NCBI RefSeq assembly: GCF_001665835.1 | Contig: NZ_LZSX01000090.1 | Coordinates: 1 to 62,037, forward strand | DNA: 62,037 nucleotides | Reading direction: 5' to 3' | Source of the DNA: Mycobacterium colombiense | GTDB lineage: Bacteria; Actinomycetota; Actinomycetes; Mycobacteriales; Mycobacteriaceae | Shown here: positions 18,407 to 26,984 of the stretch, piece by piece | How positions within the stretch are numbered: position 1 is the first letter of the stretch | Layout of the letters: every line of letters starts with the position of its first letter | Made by a program: the position numbers and the translations under genes | The notes under the pieces: generated by a model | Told to the model about the DNA's origin: nothing | Databases searched by the model: none | The model's input: only the letters and a program-made list of their open reading frames with translations

Positions 18407-18871
18407 ATGACCACACTCACCACGCAGGATCTACGTGAGTACCTCGTCGGGGCCTGGACGTTGGAGTCATACGAGAGCTCCGACGTGGATGGCTCGAACG
18501 TGCGCTATCCGCTGGGAACCGACGCCCGCGGAATCATCATGTACACCGCCGACGGCTACATGTCCGCCCAGCTCATGCGCGCGGACCGCGCGCCGACCGC
18601 CCGCGGCGACCTTCAAATCGCCACGGACGACGAATTGGCCGCGGCGGCCAGGGGGTATCTGGCCTACGCCGGCCCGTACAGCGTTCTCGACGACGGCGTG
18701 ATCGCCCACCACGTGGATGTCAGCCTGCTACCCAACTGGATCGGCGGAACCCAGTACCGCGCAGCGCAAGTCGGCGATGACCGCCTGCAGCTCGGCCCCG
18801 CCGAGCCGGTGCTGATCAAGGGCAAGCTCCGCAACGGACGCCTGATCTGGCAGCGTGCGAAACAGGGATAG
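18407..18871 (+). CDS. Lipocalin-like domain protein
   Basis: The 154-residue protein resembles Lipocalin_5 proteins: LVGAWTLESYE at the N-terminus, DARGIIMYTADGYMSAQLM in the middle and a barrel-like alternation to the C-terminus. These small barrels probably bind hydrophobic ligands and often sit beside redox enzymes. ATG 18407 has GAGGGG upstream. The SDR gene follows after 48 bp on the same strand, so an operon is likely. Confidence 0.88.
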   Translation: MTTLTTQDLREYLVGAWTLESYESSDVDGSNVRYPLGTDARGIIMYTADGYMSAQLMRADRAPTARGDLQIATDDELAAAARGYLAYAGPYSVLDDGVIAHHVDVSLLPNWIGGTQYRAAQVGDDRLQLGPAEPVLIKGKLRNGRLIWQRAKQG

Positions 18872-18919
18872 CCGGGGGAGCAGAACGCCAATTTCGGCCG
18901 CGCACCTCAGGAGAACCGA

Positions 18920-19681
18920 ATGGGATTGCTGGACAACAAGACCGCCGTCATCACCGGCGCCAACTCCGGGATAGGGCTGGCCACCGCACAGCGGTTCCTT
19001 GACGAGGGCGCCGACCGGGTGTTCGTCACGGGCCGGCGTCAGCCCGAACTCGACGAGGCGGCAAGGAAATTGGGCCCGCGCGCCACCGCAGTGCGCGGTG
19101 ACGTCGGAAGACCGGAGGACCTGGACCGGCTCTACGACGAGGTCGCGGCCGCCGGTAACGGTCTCGACATCGTGATGGCCAACGCCGGATTGACGCGGGT
19201 GGCGCGACTGGGGGAGATCACCGACGACGACCTCGATGCGCTGCTGACCACCAACGTCAAGGGAGTCGTCTACACCGTGCAGAAAGCGCTGCCGCTGCTC
19301 AACGACGGCGCCTCCATCATCCTGACCGGTTCCACCACCGCCGACCGGGGCCGCGCCGGGCTCAGCATCTACGCCGCCACCAAGGCGGCCGTCCGGTCAC
19401 TGGCCCGGGCATGGGCCAACGAACTCGCTGACCGCAACATCCGGGTCAACGTCATCGTGGCCGGCTCCACAGCCACGCCGGGAAGCAACGCATTGGCCGC
19501 GCAGACCGATCCCGACGCTTCGATCGAAGAGTTCCGCGCCGAACGCATCACTACGATCCCGCTGGGCCGCTTCGCCGATCCCACCGAGATCGCCAATGCG
19601 GCAGTGTTTTTGGCCAGCGATCTGTCCAGCTTCAGCACCGGATCCACGGTCACCGCCGACGGCGGATTCAACCAAGTTTGA
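18920..19681 (+). CDS. Short-chain dehydrogenase/reductase (classical SDR)
   Basis: The 253-residue enzyme has the cofactor motif TGANSGIG near residue 12, the ANAG structural motif and the catalytic Ser-Tyr-Lys set in LTGSTTADRG and IYAATK. It should be an NAD(P)-dependent oxidoreductase of unknown substrate. ATG 18920 follows CAGGAGAACC. The preceding lipocalin-like gene may bind or deliver its substrate; this is inference from context. Confidence 0.93.
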   Translation: MGLLDNKTAVITGANSGIGLATAQRFLDEGADRVFVTGRRQPELDEAARKLGPRATAVRGDVGRPEDLDRLYDEVAAAGNGLDIVMANAGLTRVARLGEITDDDLDALLTTNVKGVVYTVQKALPLLNDGASIILTGSTTADRGRAGLSIYAATKAAVRSLARAWANELADRNIRVNVIVAGSTATPGSNALAAQTDPDASIEEFRAERITTIPLGRFADPTEIANAAVFLASDLSSFSTGSTVTADGGFNQV

Positions 19682-19712
19682 CAGTTTCGCCGGGCCGGCC
19701 CATAGGCGTGCG

Positions 19713-20366
19713 TCAGCGCTGAGGTTCCGCGATGCTGTCGGCCAATTCATCGAAGATGGCCTGGTTCAGGCCGAACGCGAATTTCACCTCGCCGACGATG
19801 CGATCGATTTCGCCGGTGTCGGCGCGAAGGGCGTCGAGGCGAGCGCGATAGGCGTCTTTGTAGGGTTTGGGCCGCACCGGGAAGTCATAGAACGCAAGGC
19901 CGGCGCCGCCGAGATCGAATGTGCGATCCAGGATTTTGCCGATGCCCCGGCCGCCGGAGAGATCCCCGAGATAACGCGTGTAGTGGTGGGCCACCAGCGC
20001 CCCACCCCACCTGAGGGCGCCGAGCCGTTCGGCGTAGGCCGCCGCCGCGGGGGAGTCGACGTCGCGTGCGGCATCCCGGGGCAGCCAGTGTTCGAGGTCG
20101 GCGTCGATAGCCGTGAGGCGCTCCAACGCGGGGTCGTAGACGGCGGCAACCATGGAGTCGTCGCGCCGGGTCCGCACGGCGTTCTCGAGGGCGGCGTACA
20201 TCACGCGTAACCGCAGCAGATAGTCGGAATAGCCCGCCGCGCTAATCCGTCCGGCGAGCAGTTCGGACATGAATGGGCTCTGCTCGGCGGCATCGTGTTC
20301 GGCCGCCGAGCCCTCCTTCATCGCGACCGACAGGCGGCGACTTGCTGGGAGGGCGATCGAGCACAT
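19713..20366 (-). CDS. Biliverdin-producing heme oxygenase
   Basis: The 217-residue protein matches the bacterial heme oxygenase fold. The proximal heme ligand is His24 within LSVAMKEGSAAEHDAAEQS, and the distal-helix signature GDLSGG is at residues 134-139. It opens heme to biliverdin, iron and carbon monoxide in the cytoplasm, so it would serve iron acquisition. M. tuberculosis is better known for the unrelated MhuD enzyme. It converges on the SDR gene. No heme uptake genes are adjacent and I see no clear iron-box operator. Confidence 0.92.
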   Translation of the reverse strand: MCSIALPASRRLSVAMKEGSAAEHDAAEQSPFMSELLAGRISAAGYSDYLLRLRVMYAALENAVRTRRDDSMVAAVYDPALERLTAIDADLEHWLPRDAARDVDSPAAAAYAERLGALRWGGALVAHHYTRYLGDLSGGRGIGKILDRTFDLGGAGLAFYDFPVRPKPYKDAYRARLDALRADTGEIDRIVGEVKFAFGLNQAIFDELADSIAEPQR

Positions 20367-20660
20367 GGCCTGCTCAGATTACATTGGTGATCGCGGCGGG
20401 GGGAGTTGTCGCGGCGGATGCGATTCAGTGATGGGCAAATCCGGTTGGAAATGCGGACCGCGGCCGACCTGGTCCAGAATGGCGACACACGTTGATGGCT
20501 TGGCGATGGCATCGGGCCACACCGACGACGACGTCACCATCATCACGCTGCGTCGACCCTGAACTTTCGCTAAGCGATTCGTATATCAGCGCCTAATCGA
20601 GCGGCTGCCATCTACAGTTCGACGAATAGCGAACAGTAACCGCCCCTAAAGGACAATGAG

Positions 20661-21104
20661 ATGCCGAAAAGTGTTGCGACCAAAAACAACAACGAAAAGA
20701 TCGTGGCCGATTTTATACATGCCGCTTACGGCCGGAGCATGGACATCGACGCGATGACCGCACTGATGGCCGAGGACTTCGTCTGGCAACTCCACGTGCC
20801 GCTCTCACCGATCGTCCACGGACGTGACGCGGCGCGCGCGGAACTCGAGAAGCACAACAGCCTGTCGACGGGCATGATCGAGGGCAGCGAAATCCGCACG
20901 ATCGTGTCCGACAGCGACACCGTCATCGTTGAGCGGGTCGACGTGAACGCCATCAACGGCGTCGCGGTCACGTTCCACGTCACGGCCCTGTTCGAGGTGC
21001 ACGACGGTGCGATCACGCACTGGCGTGAGTATTGGGACACCGCTCACGTCGCCCAACAACTCGGCATAGACCCCGCGCTCATGTTCGCGCCGTTAGGCGA
21101 TTGA
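20661..21104 (+). CDS. NTF2-like/SnoaL-type protein
   Basis: The 147-residue protein has the cone-shaped NTF2 fold signature: a helical N-terminus, MAEDFVWQLHVPLSPIVHGRD, and a C-terminal HWREYWD. Relatives include limonene-epoxide hydrolases, polyketide cyclases and ketosteroid isomerases; no specific reaction can be assigned. ATG 20661 has an AAAGGA site upstream. It stands alone between heme oxygenase and FKBP genes. Confidence 0.85.
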   Translation: MPKSVATKNNNEKIVADFIHAAYGRSMDIDAMTALMAEDFVWQLHVPLSPIVHGRDAARAELEKHNSLSTGMIEGSEIRTIVSDSDTVIVERVDVNAINGVAVTFHVTALFEVHDGAITHWREYWDTAHVAQQLGIDPALMFAPLGD

Positions 21105-21133
21105 GCTACGCACGAGGGATCTGGTGGGTCGAG

Positions 21134-21700
21134 CTAACCCGTGGCGTTCAGAATCTTGATCGCGAAGACGAGCGAGTCGCCGGGCTGGATCCCCGCGCTG
21201 GGCTGGCCTTGGGGGTAGCCATCGGCAGGGACCATCGCGACGGCAACAGTCGACCCCACCTTCTGCCCTGCGATGGCCTTCTGGAAACCCGGCACGACTC
21301 CGGTCAGCGGGAAGTCGACCGGGGCGCCGCGCTGGTAGCTGCTGTCGAACACCGACCCGTCACGTCCGTTTACGCCCATGTAGCAGACCGAGACCCTGGC
21401 GGTGTTGGACACCACCGGCCCGTCTCCGGCGTGCAGCGTATGCACCTGGGTCTGGCTCACGCTGAACGGTGCGGTCACGTTCACCAGCGGAGCGGTCGTG
21501 TCCGTGGATCCGGTGACCGCGACGCTGCCGGTGGTGCCGCTCAGAGTCCAGTCGGGCGTCCCGCCGTTCTGCGGCGCCGCAGTAGGGCATGAGCCGGCCG
21601 CGACGGCCGTGCCAGCGCCGGCGAGCGTCGTAACGGTTGCTGCGACGGAAGCCGCAAGCGCGACGGACGAATACATCCGGGAGGATTTCACCGCCGTCAC
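21134..21700 (-). CDS. Exported FKBP-type peptidyl-prolyl cis-trans isomerase
   Basis: This 188-residue protein has an N-terminal signal peptide (VALAASVAATVTTLAGAGTA, cleavage probably after AVAA near residue 35) and an FKBP domain at about residues 95-188. The domain shows SVFDSSYQRGAPVDFPLTG, VVPGFQKAIAGQKVGS, MVPADGYPQG and DSLVFAIKIL, the FKBP layout. It should help fold proteins outside the membrane. The start GTG 21700 has no clear ribosome site; ATG 21676 is possible. Confidence 0.9.
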   Translation of the reverse strand: MTAVKSSRMYSSVALAASVAATVTTLAGAGTAVAAGSCPTAAPQNGGTPDWTLSGTTGSVAVTGSTDTTAPLVNVTAPFSVSQTQVHTLHAGDGPVVSNTARVSVCYMGVNGRDGSVFDSSYQRGAPVDFPLTGVVPGFQKAIAGQKVGSTVAVAMVPADGYPQGQPSAGIQPGDSLVFAIKILNATG

Positions 21701-21756
21701 GCTACAGCCACATTGGTTCGCAAGAGTCGCGGGGCATCAGAAATCGCCCGGTACGG

Positions 21757-22191
21757 TCAATCATCGGTTGGGCGAGGCGTGAGTTGTTGAAGAATGCGCA
21801 ACAGCGACTTGCGGTCCGACGGAGTCAGCTGGCAAAGCCAACGCTCTTCGCCACGCTGAATCGCCTGCTGCGCCTGTCTTTTGATCGTCCGTCCGCGCTG
21901 GGAGAGCTCAAGCAGCCGGACCCGACGGTCGTCAGGATCAGGGCGGCGGTCGATGTATCCGAGCTGCTGCAGATCGTCCAATACAGCGATGATGCGGGTC
22001 TTGTCCGCGCCGATAGCCGCTGCCAGGGCGGCTTGAGTGCGCACAGGTGAGTTGTCCAGCTCGGTCAGCACGGTGTAACCCCACATCGACAGCCCGTGGC
22101 GCTCAAGAATCGGCAGCTCGGCGGCCACGAGTTCGCGCACCAGCGGTCCGAGCATCGCCGCAAGATCAGGTCGGGACTGCCCTTTGGTCAT
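21757..22191 (-). CDS. MarR-family transcriptional regulator
   Basis: The 144-residue protein carries a winged helix: TQAALAAAIGADKTRIIAVL as helix-turn-helix and GYIDRRPDPDDRRVRLLELS as the wing, typical of MarR. It is divergent from the DinB/TIGR03086-like gene, with 45 bp between starts, so it probably controls both. The upstream region is unusually AT-rich with inverted repeats (see operator). Effector unknown. Confidence 0.92.
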   Translation of the reverse strand: MTKGQSRPDLAAMLGPLVRELVAAELPILERHGLSMWGYTVLTELDNSPVRTQAALAAAIGADKTRIIAVLDDLQQLGYIDRRPDPDDRRVRLLELSQRGRTIKRQAQQAIQRGEERWLCQLTPSDRKSLLRILQQLTPRPTDD

Positions 22192-22234
22192 GACGCGATA
22201 GTAGAGGAAACGCGATTATATGCTTATGCTTACG

Positions 22235-22250
22235 GTATGAGTACGCATAC
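22235..22250. promoter_or_regulatory. Inverted repeat, candidate MarR operator
   Basis: GTATG and CATAC arms are separated by 6 bp, within an AT-rich tract (22215-22257) that also holds repeated TATGCTTA-like steps. The repeat overlaps the ATG at 22237 of the divergent gene, so protein bound here would block its initiation. Assignment to the adjacent MarR is inference. Confidence 0.4.
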
Positions 22251-22875
22251 GATAGATATACTGCGGACACACCACCGCGAGGCCGTGATGGCCACCATCG
22301 ACATTGTCCAGAGGGTCAGCACCAGCGACCTCGAGCGCCCAACCCCATGCAGCGACTGGAATCTGCTTGAACTGCTGGCCCATATGACCGCGCAGCATCG
22401 AGGGTTCGCCGCGGCCGCTCACGGCGCCGGCGCCGATCCCGCGGTGTGGGAGACTTCTGCGGTGATCGACGCGGTAGCGGCCGACCCGGCAGGCAGTTAT
22501 GCGGCCGCTGCTTGCGAGTTGCTCACGGCAATCGCCGAGGACGAGACGCTCGCCGTGCCCTTCGAATTACCCGACTTCGGCAAGGGTGCCGTGTTTCCCT
22601 TCGAGCAGGCGATCGGGTTTCACTTCGTCGACTACGTCGTGCACGGCTGGGATGTGGCGCGCGCAATTCGCATTCCATTCAAGTTGCCCGACAACGTGAT
22701 TGACGCGGCGCTGGTGCTCGGATTGCAAGTTCCGCGCGGAGCCTACCGCACCGGCGCTGCCGCCCCGTTTGGGCCGGCGCTCGACCAAGTGCCGGACGGC
22801 ACTGGTTTCGACCGCCTATTGCGTCATCTCGGTCGCTCGCCGGGATGGAGTTCAGCCAACAAACAACCGGCGTGA
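22237..22875 (+). CDS. DinB-like TIGR03086-family metal-binding protein
   Basis: The 212-residue protein resembles the TIGR03086/mycothiol-dependent maleylpyruvate isomerase N-terminal family: LERPTPCSDWNLLELLAHM with the metal-ligand His, and FHFVDYVVHGWDVARAI with further histidines. These four-helix proteins bind a divalent metal and some use mycothiol. The substrate is unknown. The ATG at 22237 lies inside the candidate MarR operator, and no ribosome site is visible, so leaderless or near-leaderless translation is possible. Confidence 0.85.
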   Translation: MSTHTIDILRTHHREAVMATIDIVQRVSTSDLERPTPCSDWNLLELLAHMTAQHRGFAAAAHGAGADPAVWETSAVIDAVAADPAGSYAAAACELLTAIAEDETLAVPFELPDFGKGAVFPFEQAIGFHFVDYVVHGWDVARAIRIPFKLPDNVIDAALVLGLQVPRGAYRTGAAAPFGPALDQVPDGTGFDRLLRHLGRSPGWSSANKQPA

Positions 22876-22902
22876 CCTCCTGCGGCCAATGACGTGCGGC
22901 CG

Positions 22903-23253
22903 TCAGGTGCAAAGGCTGGGGGCGTCGCACACGTTGCCGGGGCAATAGATCGAATGGGCGGCGTTGACCAGGCTTCCGACGTCGAGCAACGTCACGCCCT
23001 TGGTGTCCAAACGGGCGTGCAGGTCGTCGGCGATCTGTTGCGGTGTCCAACCCCAAGTGAGGTCGTAACATACGTCGTGCGCCTCGGCGATGAGTGCCTC
23101 TTCCGTCTTCGGCGGCCAGGTGAGGCCGACGGCGCGCAATTGCGCGAGGTATGCATCGTCTTGGGGGGTAGCAGACGCAATGCCGGCGCTGCTCACAACT
23201 GCAAGGGAAACCATGATGGGGACGGCGATTCCGAGCCTTCGGGGTGAGGGCAT
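22903..23253 (-). CDS. Secreted DUF732 protein
   Basis: This 116-residue protein has a signal peptide (LGIAVPIMVSLAVVSSAGIA, cleavage near SAT at about residue 30) followed by a DUF732 domain: DAYLAQLRAVGLTWPP, AHDVCYDLTWGWTPQQIADDL and a cysteine near the end. DUF732 proteins are small mycobacterial exported proteins of unknown role. ATG 23253 is chosen because AGGGAGAC lies just upstream; an in-frame codon at 23325 would give a poor leader. Confidence 0.85.
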   Translation of the reverse strand: MPSPRRLGIAVPIMVSLAVVSSAGIASATPQDDAYLAQLRAVGLTWPPKTEEALIAEAHDVCYDLTWGWTPQQIADDLHARLDTKGVTLLDVGSLVNAAHSIYCPGNVCDAPSLCT

Positions 23254-23434
23254 TTCTTGTCTCCCTGGGGTCAGAAGCGTGCCGGTCCAAAGCTGCGCGA
23301 ATATGAAGAATAGCGAAAGGCCCAAAAGGCAGCCACCGGGAACAGCTCAGTTCCTCGCATTCGCCATCGCCCGGTAGCCCTCTCGCACGCTGGGGAATTG
23401 AGGCTTCCAGGTGGTGGCTGAGCAGAAGCGAGCC

Positions 23435-23632
23435 TTACTGACGGGTGAACGCGGCGGCGAGCGCGGGACGGTCGAACAGCGAAACCATCACGGGTGTAGC
23501 GCCCTGGTCATGCACCGTGCGGGCTTTGGTTTCGTTGCGCACCAAAGCTGAGACCGTATGTCCGGCAGCGACGAGTGCGGGCACCGTGTAGCTGCCGATC
23601 GCTCCGGTGCCCCCGGTGACGAATACGCGCAC
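23435..23632 (-). pseudogene. Truncated NAD-dependent epimerase/dehydratase (N-terminal fragment)
   Basis: Only 65 codons remain: RVFVTGGTGAIGSYTVPALV is the Rossmann nucleotide-binding start of an extended SDR epimerase, followed by SALVRNETKA. The frame stops at TAA after PALAAAFTRQ, whereas full-length relatives run to about 300 residues. I saw no continuation in another frame before the DUF732 gene. GTG 23632 has a good AGGAAAG site; an ATG at 23662 overlaps the P450 stop as ATGA. It is probably a remnant co-transcribed with the P450 gene. Confidence 0.7.
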
Positions 23633-23658
23633 AGTTTGCTTTCCTGCTCGATCCGGGA

Positions 23659-24843
23659 TCATGTGCTCCTGAACATCATCGGCACGCTCAGGGGTCCGCG
23701 GACGGCGGGCGTATCGCGCCATTGCACCGGCCCCGCCAAAACGGGTTGGCGGGCCAGGATTTTCGATATCGCAGTGCTCAGTTCCAGTTGGGCAAGGGCG
23801 GCACCCAGGCAGTAATGTGCCCCGTACCCGAACGACAACGGTGCCGGTGCTTTGCGGTCGAGCCGAAAACTGGCGGGCTCGTCGAAGACCGCGGGATCAC
23901 GGTTCGCGGCCGCAACCACTGCCAGAACGCTTTGTCCGCACTGGATTTCGACCCCACTGATCATGTGGTCGCCGGTAGCGGTGCGTGCGGTGGACTGCAC
24001 GGGGCCGTTGAGTCTGAGCAGTTCGGTCACCAAACCTGCATCGGCAGGGTCGATGCGATCGGCGATCCGACTCCCGTCGTCGGCAGGTGTGAGCATCGTG
24101 ATAAGTCCGGCGCCAAGCATATTGGCGGTGGTCTCGTGGCCCGCGACGGCGATCAGTATCGCCATCATAACGACCTCTTCTAGCAACAAGTCTGGGTCCG
24201 CGGCGATGAAGCTCAGCAAGTCGTCTTGCGGGTGGGCCCGCCGGTCTGCGGCAAGGGGAAGAAACTCGGCCGTCAGTATGGCCGACGCGGCCGCGCCCGC
24301 GGCAACCTCCTCGCGATCGGCAAGCGTGCCCAGCATGCGGATGATCACCGGCGATAGCTCACGCAGCAGCTGCGAGCTCGCTGGCTCCAGGTTGAGCCAT
24401 TCGCCGATCACCGCGATCGGCAATGGCAGGGCGATCTCTGCCATGAAGTCGAAGGGGATGCTCGCGGGCTGCTGATCGATCAGAGCCGCAGCGAGCGCTT
24501 CGACGCCGGCGCTTAGATTGGTGACGAATGATCGCGTGAATACGTCGCGTACCGATGCACGCAGGCGTTGATGATCGCCACCGTCGGCGAAAAGCATGGA
24601 CTTCTTCACGAAGTCCTGGCTGACGACATCTATTGCCACCCGCGCCAGCGGGTTGGCCAGCGGGTCGCTGGTCCATCCGGCTCCACCGAGCACTTGGCGG
24701 GCGGCGTCGTAGCTTAGGACGAGCCAGGCTTGGGCGGTGTCGTCCCACACGACGTCTCCCTCGCGGCGCCTCGCTTCATAGAAAGGGTAGGGGTTTGCCG
24801 CATCCCAGGGCAGCCGGGCGCTGGTGATATTAGTTGTCGTCAT
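23659..24843 (-). CDS. Cytochrome P450
   Basis: The 394-residue monooxygenase has an intact I-helix acid-alcohol pair in AVAGHETTANM, ExxR in TELLRLNGP and heme-ligand Cys345 in FGYGAHYCLGAALAQ. It is soluble and of normal length. The ATG at 24843 overlaps the 3' end of the ABC1 kinase gene by 14 bp, so the two are translationally linked. No ferredoxin or reductase gene is adjacent. The substrate is unknown; the locus appears to be under the divergent TetR. Confidence 0.95.
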   Translation of the reverse strand: MTTTNITSARLPWDAANPYPFYEARRREGDVVWDDTAQAWLVLSYDAARQVLGGAGWTSDPLANPLARVAIDVVSQDFVKKSMLFADGGDHQRLRASVRDVFTRSFVTNLSAGVEALAAALIDQQPASIPFDFMAEIALPLPIAVIGEWLNLEPASSQLLRELSPVIIRMLGTLADREEVAAGAAASAILTAEFLPLAADRRAHPQDDLLSFIAADPDLLLEEVVMMAILIAVAGHETTANMLGAGLITMLTPADDGSRIADRIDPADAGLVTELLRLNGPVQSTARTATGDHMISGVEIQCGQSVLAVVAAANRDPAVFDEPASFRLDRKAPAPLSFGYGAHYCLGAALAQLELSTAISKILARQPVLAGPVQWRDTPAVRGPLSVPMMFRST

Positions 24844-26257
24844 GATCGTCCAGTCCAAAAGGCAAGCCACGCTTGCGCACCCATGAGACATGCTGTCGGC
24901 CCAGCTCGGTGGCTGGTGCAGCCACGCCGTCCATGTCGTCGACCAACGCTCGGGCATTGAGGGTGGCCCGCAGGGCGGTGAAGATCGCATTCATCGACAG
25001 GTTGAGCCGGGAGAAGAACACGAAATCGGGCGGCACCGCCATTCTGCGCATCGGGTGATCGGACGAGCGCACGTCAAGCAGCAACTGGATGGCGCGCTCG
25101 GAGGCCTGCTCGGTGTAGGTGGCCGGCTGCGGGGCCAGCAGCTCGTGAATGATCCCCTCCCACCACTGATAGGCCTCGTCGGAGGTCAGGGTGGAATCCG
25201 CAGTAAGGAACCCGCTTTCGCTCATCAGCTCGCGTAGGTCGTCTTTGCGCCCGTTCACGGCGGCGCGCAGCATGTCCACGATCTGGCGGCGCTGGCGCTC
25301 GGAGAGGACCTTGACACAGCCGAAGTCCACGAACCCGACCGTGCCATCCTCACCGAAGCGATAGTTGCCCGGGTGCGGATCGGCGTGGAACAGGTTGGCG
25401 TGCCGGTAGGAGCCGGTGATGAACCGTGCGATTATCTCGGCCCAGGTGTTTTTCAAGGCTTGGCCAGCGTGTTGTGCCGCGGCCCAGTCCAATCCATCCA
25501 GATAGGTCATCGTCAGAACCTGGTCGGCCGACGCCTCCGGGACCACCTCGGGCACGCGGATGAACGGATGCCCGCGATACAAGTCGCTGAAAGCGGTGAT
25601 ATTGGCGGCTTCGCGCCGATAGTCGACCTCCTCGGAGATCCGCGCAGATATCTCCTCGGCGACCTCTTGGATGTCGGGCATCGCCGCGCCCAGCGCTCCG
25701 GCCGCACCCGCGGCGAAACGGAAGACCGTCGCCAGCAACTCGGTGTTGGACAGATCATCCCGAATTGCCTGTGCCACACCGGGATACTGGATCTTGACGG
25801 CGGCCCGGCGGCCGTCACGCAGGACGGCGCGATGAACTTGCCCGATAGAGGCCGCCGCCATCGGCTCCCCGCAGAACTCCGCGAACACCTCTTCGGCGGG
25901 TCGGCCGAGTTCCGTCGCCAAGACCTTCAACGCCAACGCCGACTCCATCGGCGGGGCGTCAGCCTGTAGCCGAGTCAGCGCCTTCTGATACGGCGACAGC
26001 TCCCCGGCGCCGACGGCGCCCGCGTCAACCATCGAGACCAATTGACCGGCCTTCATCAACACGCCCTTGGAGTGGCCGAGCAACTCGACGTAGCGCTCGG
26101 CGGTGCGCTCATGAAAACGCTGCACCGCACCCAGATCACCGGTCTTCTCGCGCAACCCGGCAAGCATGCGCCCACCGGCGGCGCGGGCCGTGAAGCCGGC
26201 CATCGGCATCGTGCGCCGCACCCTGCCGCGAGGCACCGGCCGATCGGTATCCGTCAT
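24830..26257 (-). CDS. ABC1/UbiB (AarF)-family atypical kinase
   Basis: This 475-residue protein carries the ADCK/UbiB hallmarks: KAGQ in the N-terminal extension, the alanine-rich AAASIGQVHRA in place of a P-loop, the lysine in AAVKIQYPG, catalytic FHADPHPGN and metal-binding FVDFG. UbiB proteins act as ATPases supporting isoprenoid lipid (quinone) metabolism. Here it heads an operon with a P450 (14-bp overlap). ATG 26257 follows a strong GGAGGAGG site. Confidence 0.93.
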   Translation of the reverse strand: MTDTDRPVPRGRVRRTMPMAGFTARAAGGRMLAGLREKTGDLGAVQRFHERTAERYVELLGHSKGVLMKAGQLVSMVDAGAVGAGELSPYQKALTRLQADAPPMESALALKVLATELGRPAEEVFAEFCGEPMAAASIGQVHRAVLRDGRRAAVKIQYPGVAQAIRDDLSNTELLATVFRFAAGAAGALGAAMPDIQEVAEEISARISEEVDYRREAANITAFSDLYRGHPFIRVPEVVPEASADQVLTMTYLDGLDWAAAQHAGQALKNTWAEIIARFITGSYRHANLFHADPHPGNYRFGEDGTVGFVDFGCVKVLSERQRRQIVDMLRAAVNGRKDDLRELMSESGFLTADSTLTSDEAYQWWEGIIHELLAPQPATYTEQASERAIQLLLDVRSSDHPMRRMAVPPDFVFFSRLNLSMNAIFTALRATLNARALVDDMDGVAAPATELGRQHVSWVRKRGLPFGLDDHDDN

Positions 26258-26285
26258 CACGACCTCCTCCGAGCGACCGGGCTTG

Positions 26286-26325
26286 CTATAGTGACCTACT
26301 ACAGAATATATGTACTCACTTATAG
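26286..26325. promoter_or_regulatory. Inverted repeat between TetR and the kinase/P450 operon
   Basis: CTATAGTGA (26286-26294) and TCACTTATAG (26316-26325) are imperfect inverted arms in a short AT-rich gap between divergent genes. The position suits an operator for the adjacent TetR. Binding is inferred, not shown. Confidence 0.5.
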
Positions 26326-26336
26326 GATGGTCAAGG

Positions 26337-26939
26337 GTGGAAACCTCGACAAAGGAGCGACTGGTCAGTGAGGCCATGAGGCTTTTCAGCCAGCAGGGCT
26401 ACCGCGCGACCAGCATCAATCAAATCGAGAAAGCCGCCGGCCTGGTGCCCGGCTGTGGCGCGCTCTACAACCACTTCAAGTCCAAAGAAGCCCTGCTGGC
26501 TGCGGGTATCGACCGCCAACTCGACCGCCGCCGCGCGATGCATGACATCAGCGCCCTGTTCGCCGGGCAAGGCGACCTGCGCACCGAACTGTCGCTGTTG
26601 TGTCGGTACCTGATGAGCGTTCTCGATCGGGAAAGCGAATTCCTCCAAGTCGCGGCCCGAACCCCCGCCGATCAGTCGCCTCGCCTGAACAACGCCTACG
26701 GCGCCCTCATTGATGGTCTCTACAGCGAACTCGCCGACTGGATAAAGGGTTGCGCGCCAACGATCGACGACCCTGAAGCCAAGAGGATCGCCGTCGTCGG
26801 CATCAATGCTCTGCTCGGAAAACGCGCTACCCGCATCGTCTTCCACAGCCCACAAGTCGATACACCTGACGACGAATTCGTCAGCGACTGGACAGCGATG
26901 CTGGCAGGTCGAATCGAACAGCCCGCCAGGCCGCGTTGA
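26337..26939 (+). CDS. TetR-family transcriptional regulator
   Basis: The 200-residue protein has a TetR N-terminal DNA-binding domain (AMRLFSQQGYRATSINQIEK, AAGLVPGCGALYNHFKSKEA) and an all-helical ligand domain. It is divergent from the ABC1 kinase-P450 operon, with an inverted repeat in the 79-bp gap, and very likely represses it. GTG 26337 places the domain at the N-terminus; ATG 26310 is an alternative but would lie inside the putative operator. Confidence 0.92.
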   Translation: METSTKERLVSEAMRLFSQQGYRATSINQIEKAAGLVPGCGALYNHFKSKEALLAAGIDRQLDRRRAMHDISALFAGQGDLRTELSLLCRYLMSVLDRESEFLQVAARTPADQSPRLNNAYGALIDGLYSELADWIKGCAPTIDDPEAKRIAVVGINALLGKRATRIVFHSPQVDTPDDEFVSDWTAMLAGRIEQPARPR

Positions 26940-26984
26940 CGCGGGTGGGCCCGAGACGTTTGAAATACGTTGGTTGGCGCACGA

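Noticed and set aside
20367..20562. Possible C-terminal remnant of a PP2C phosphatase (TDDDVTIITLRRP)
   Set aside because: The match is only a dozen residues and no other PP2C motif is found upstream.
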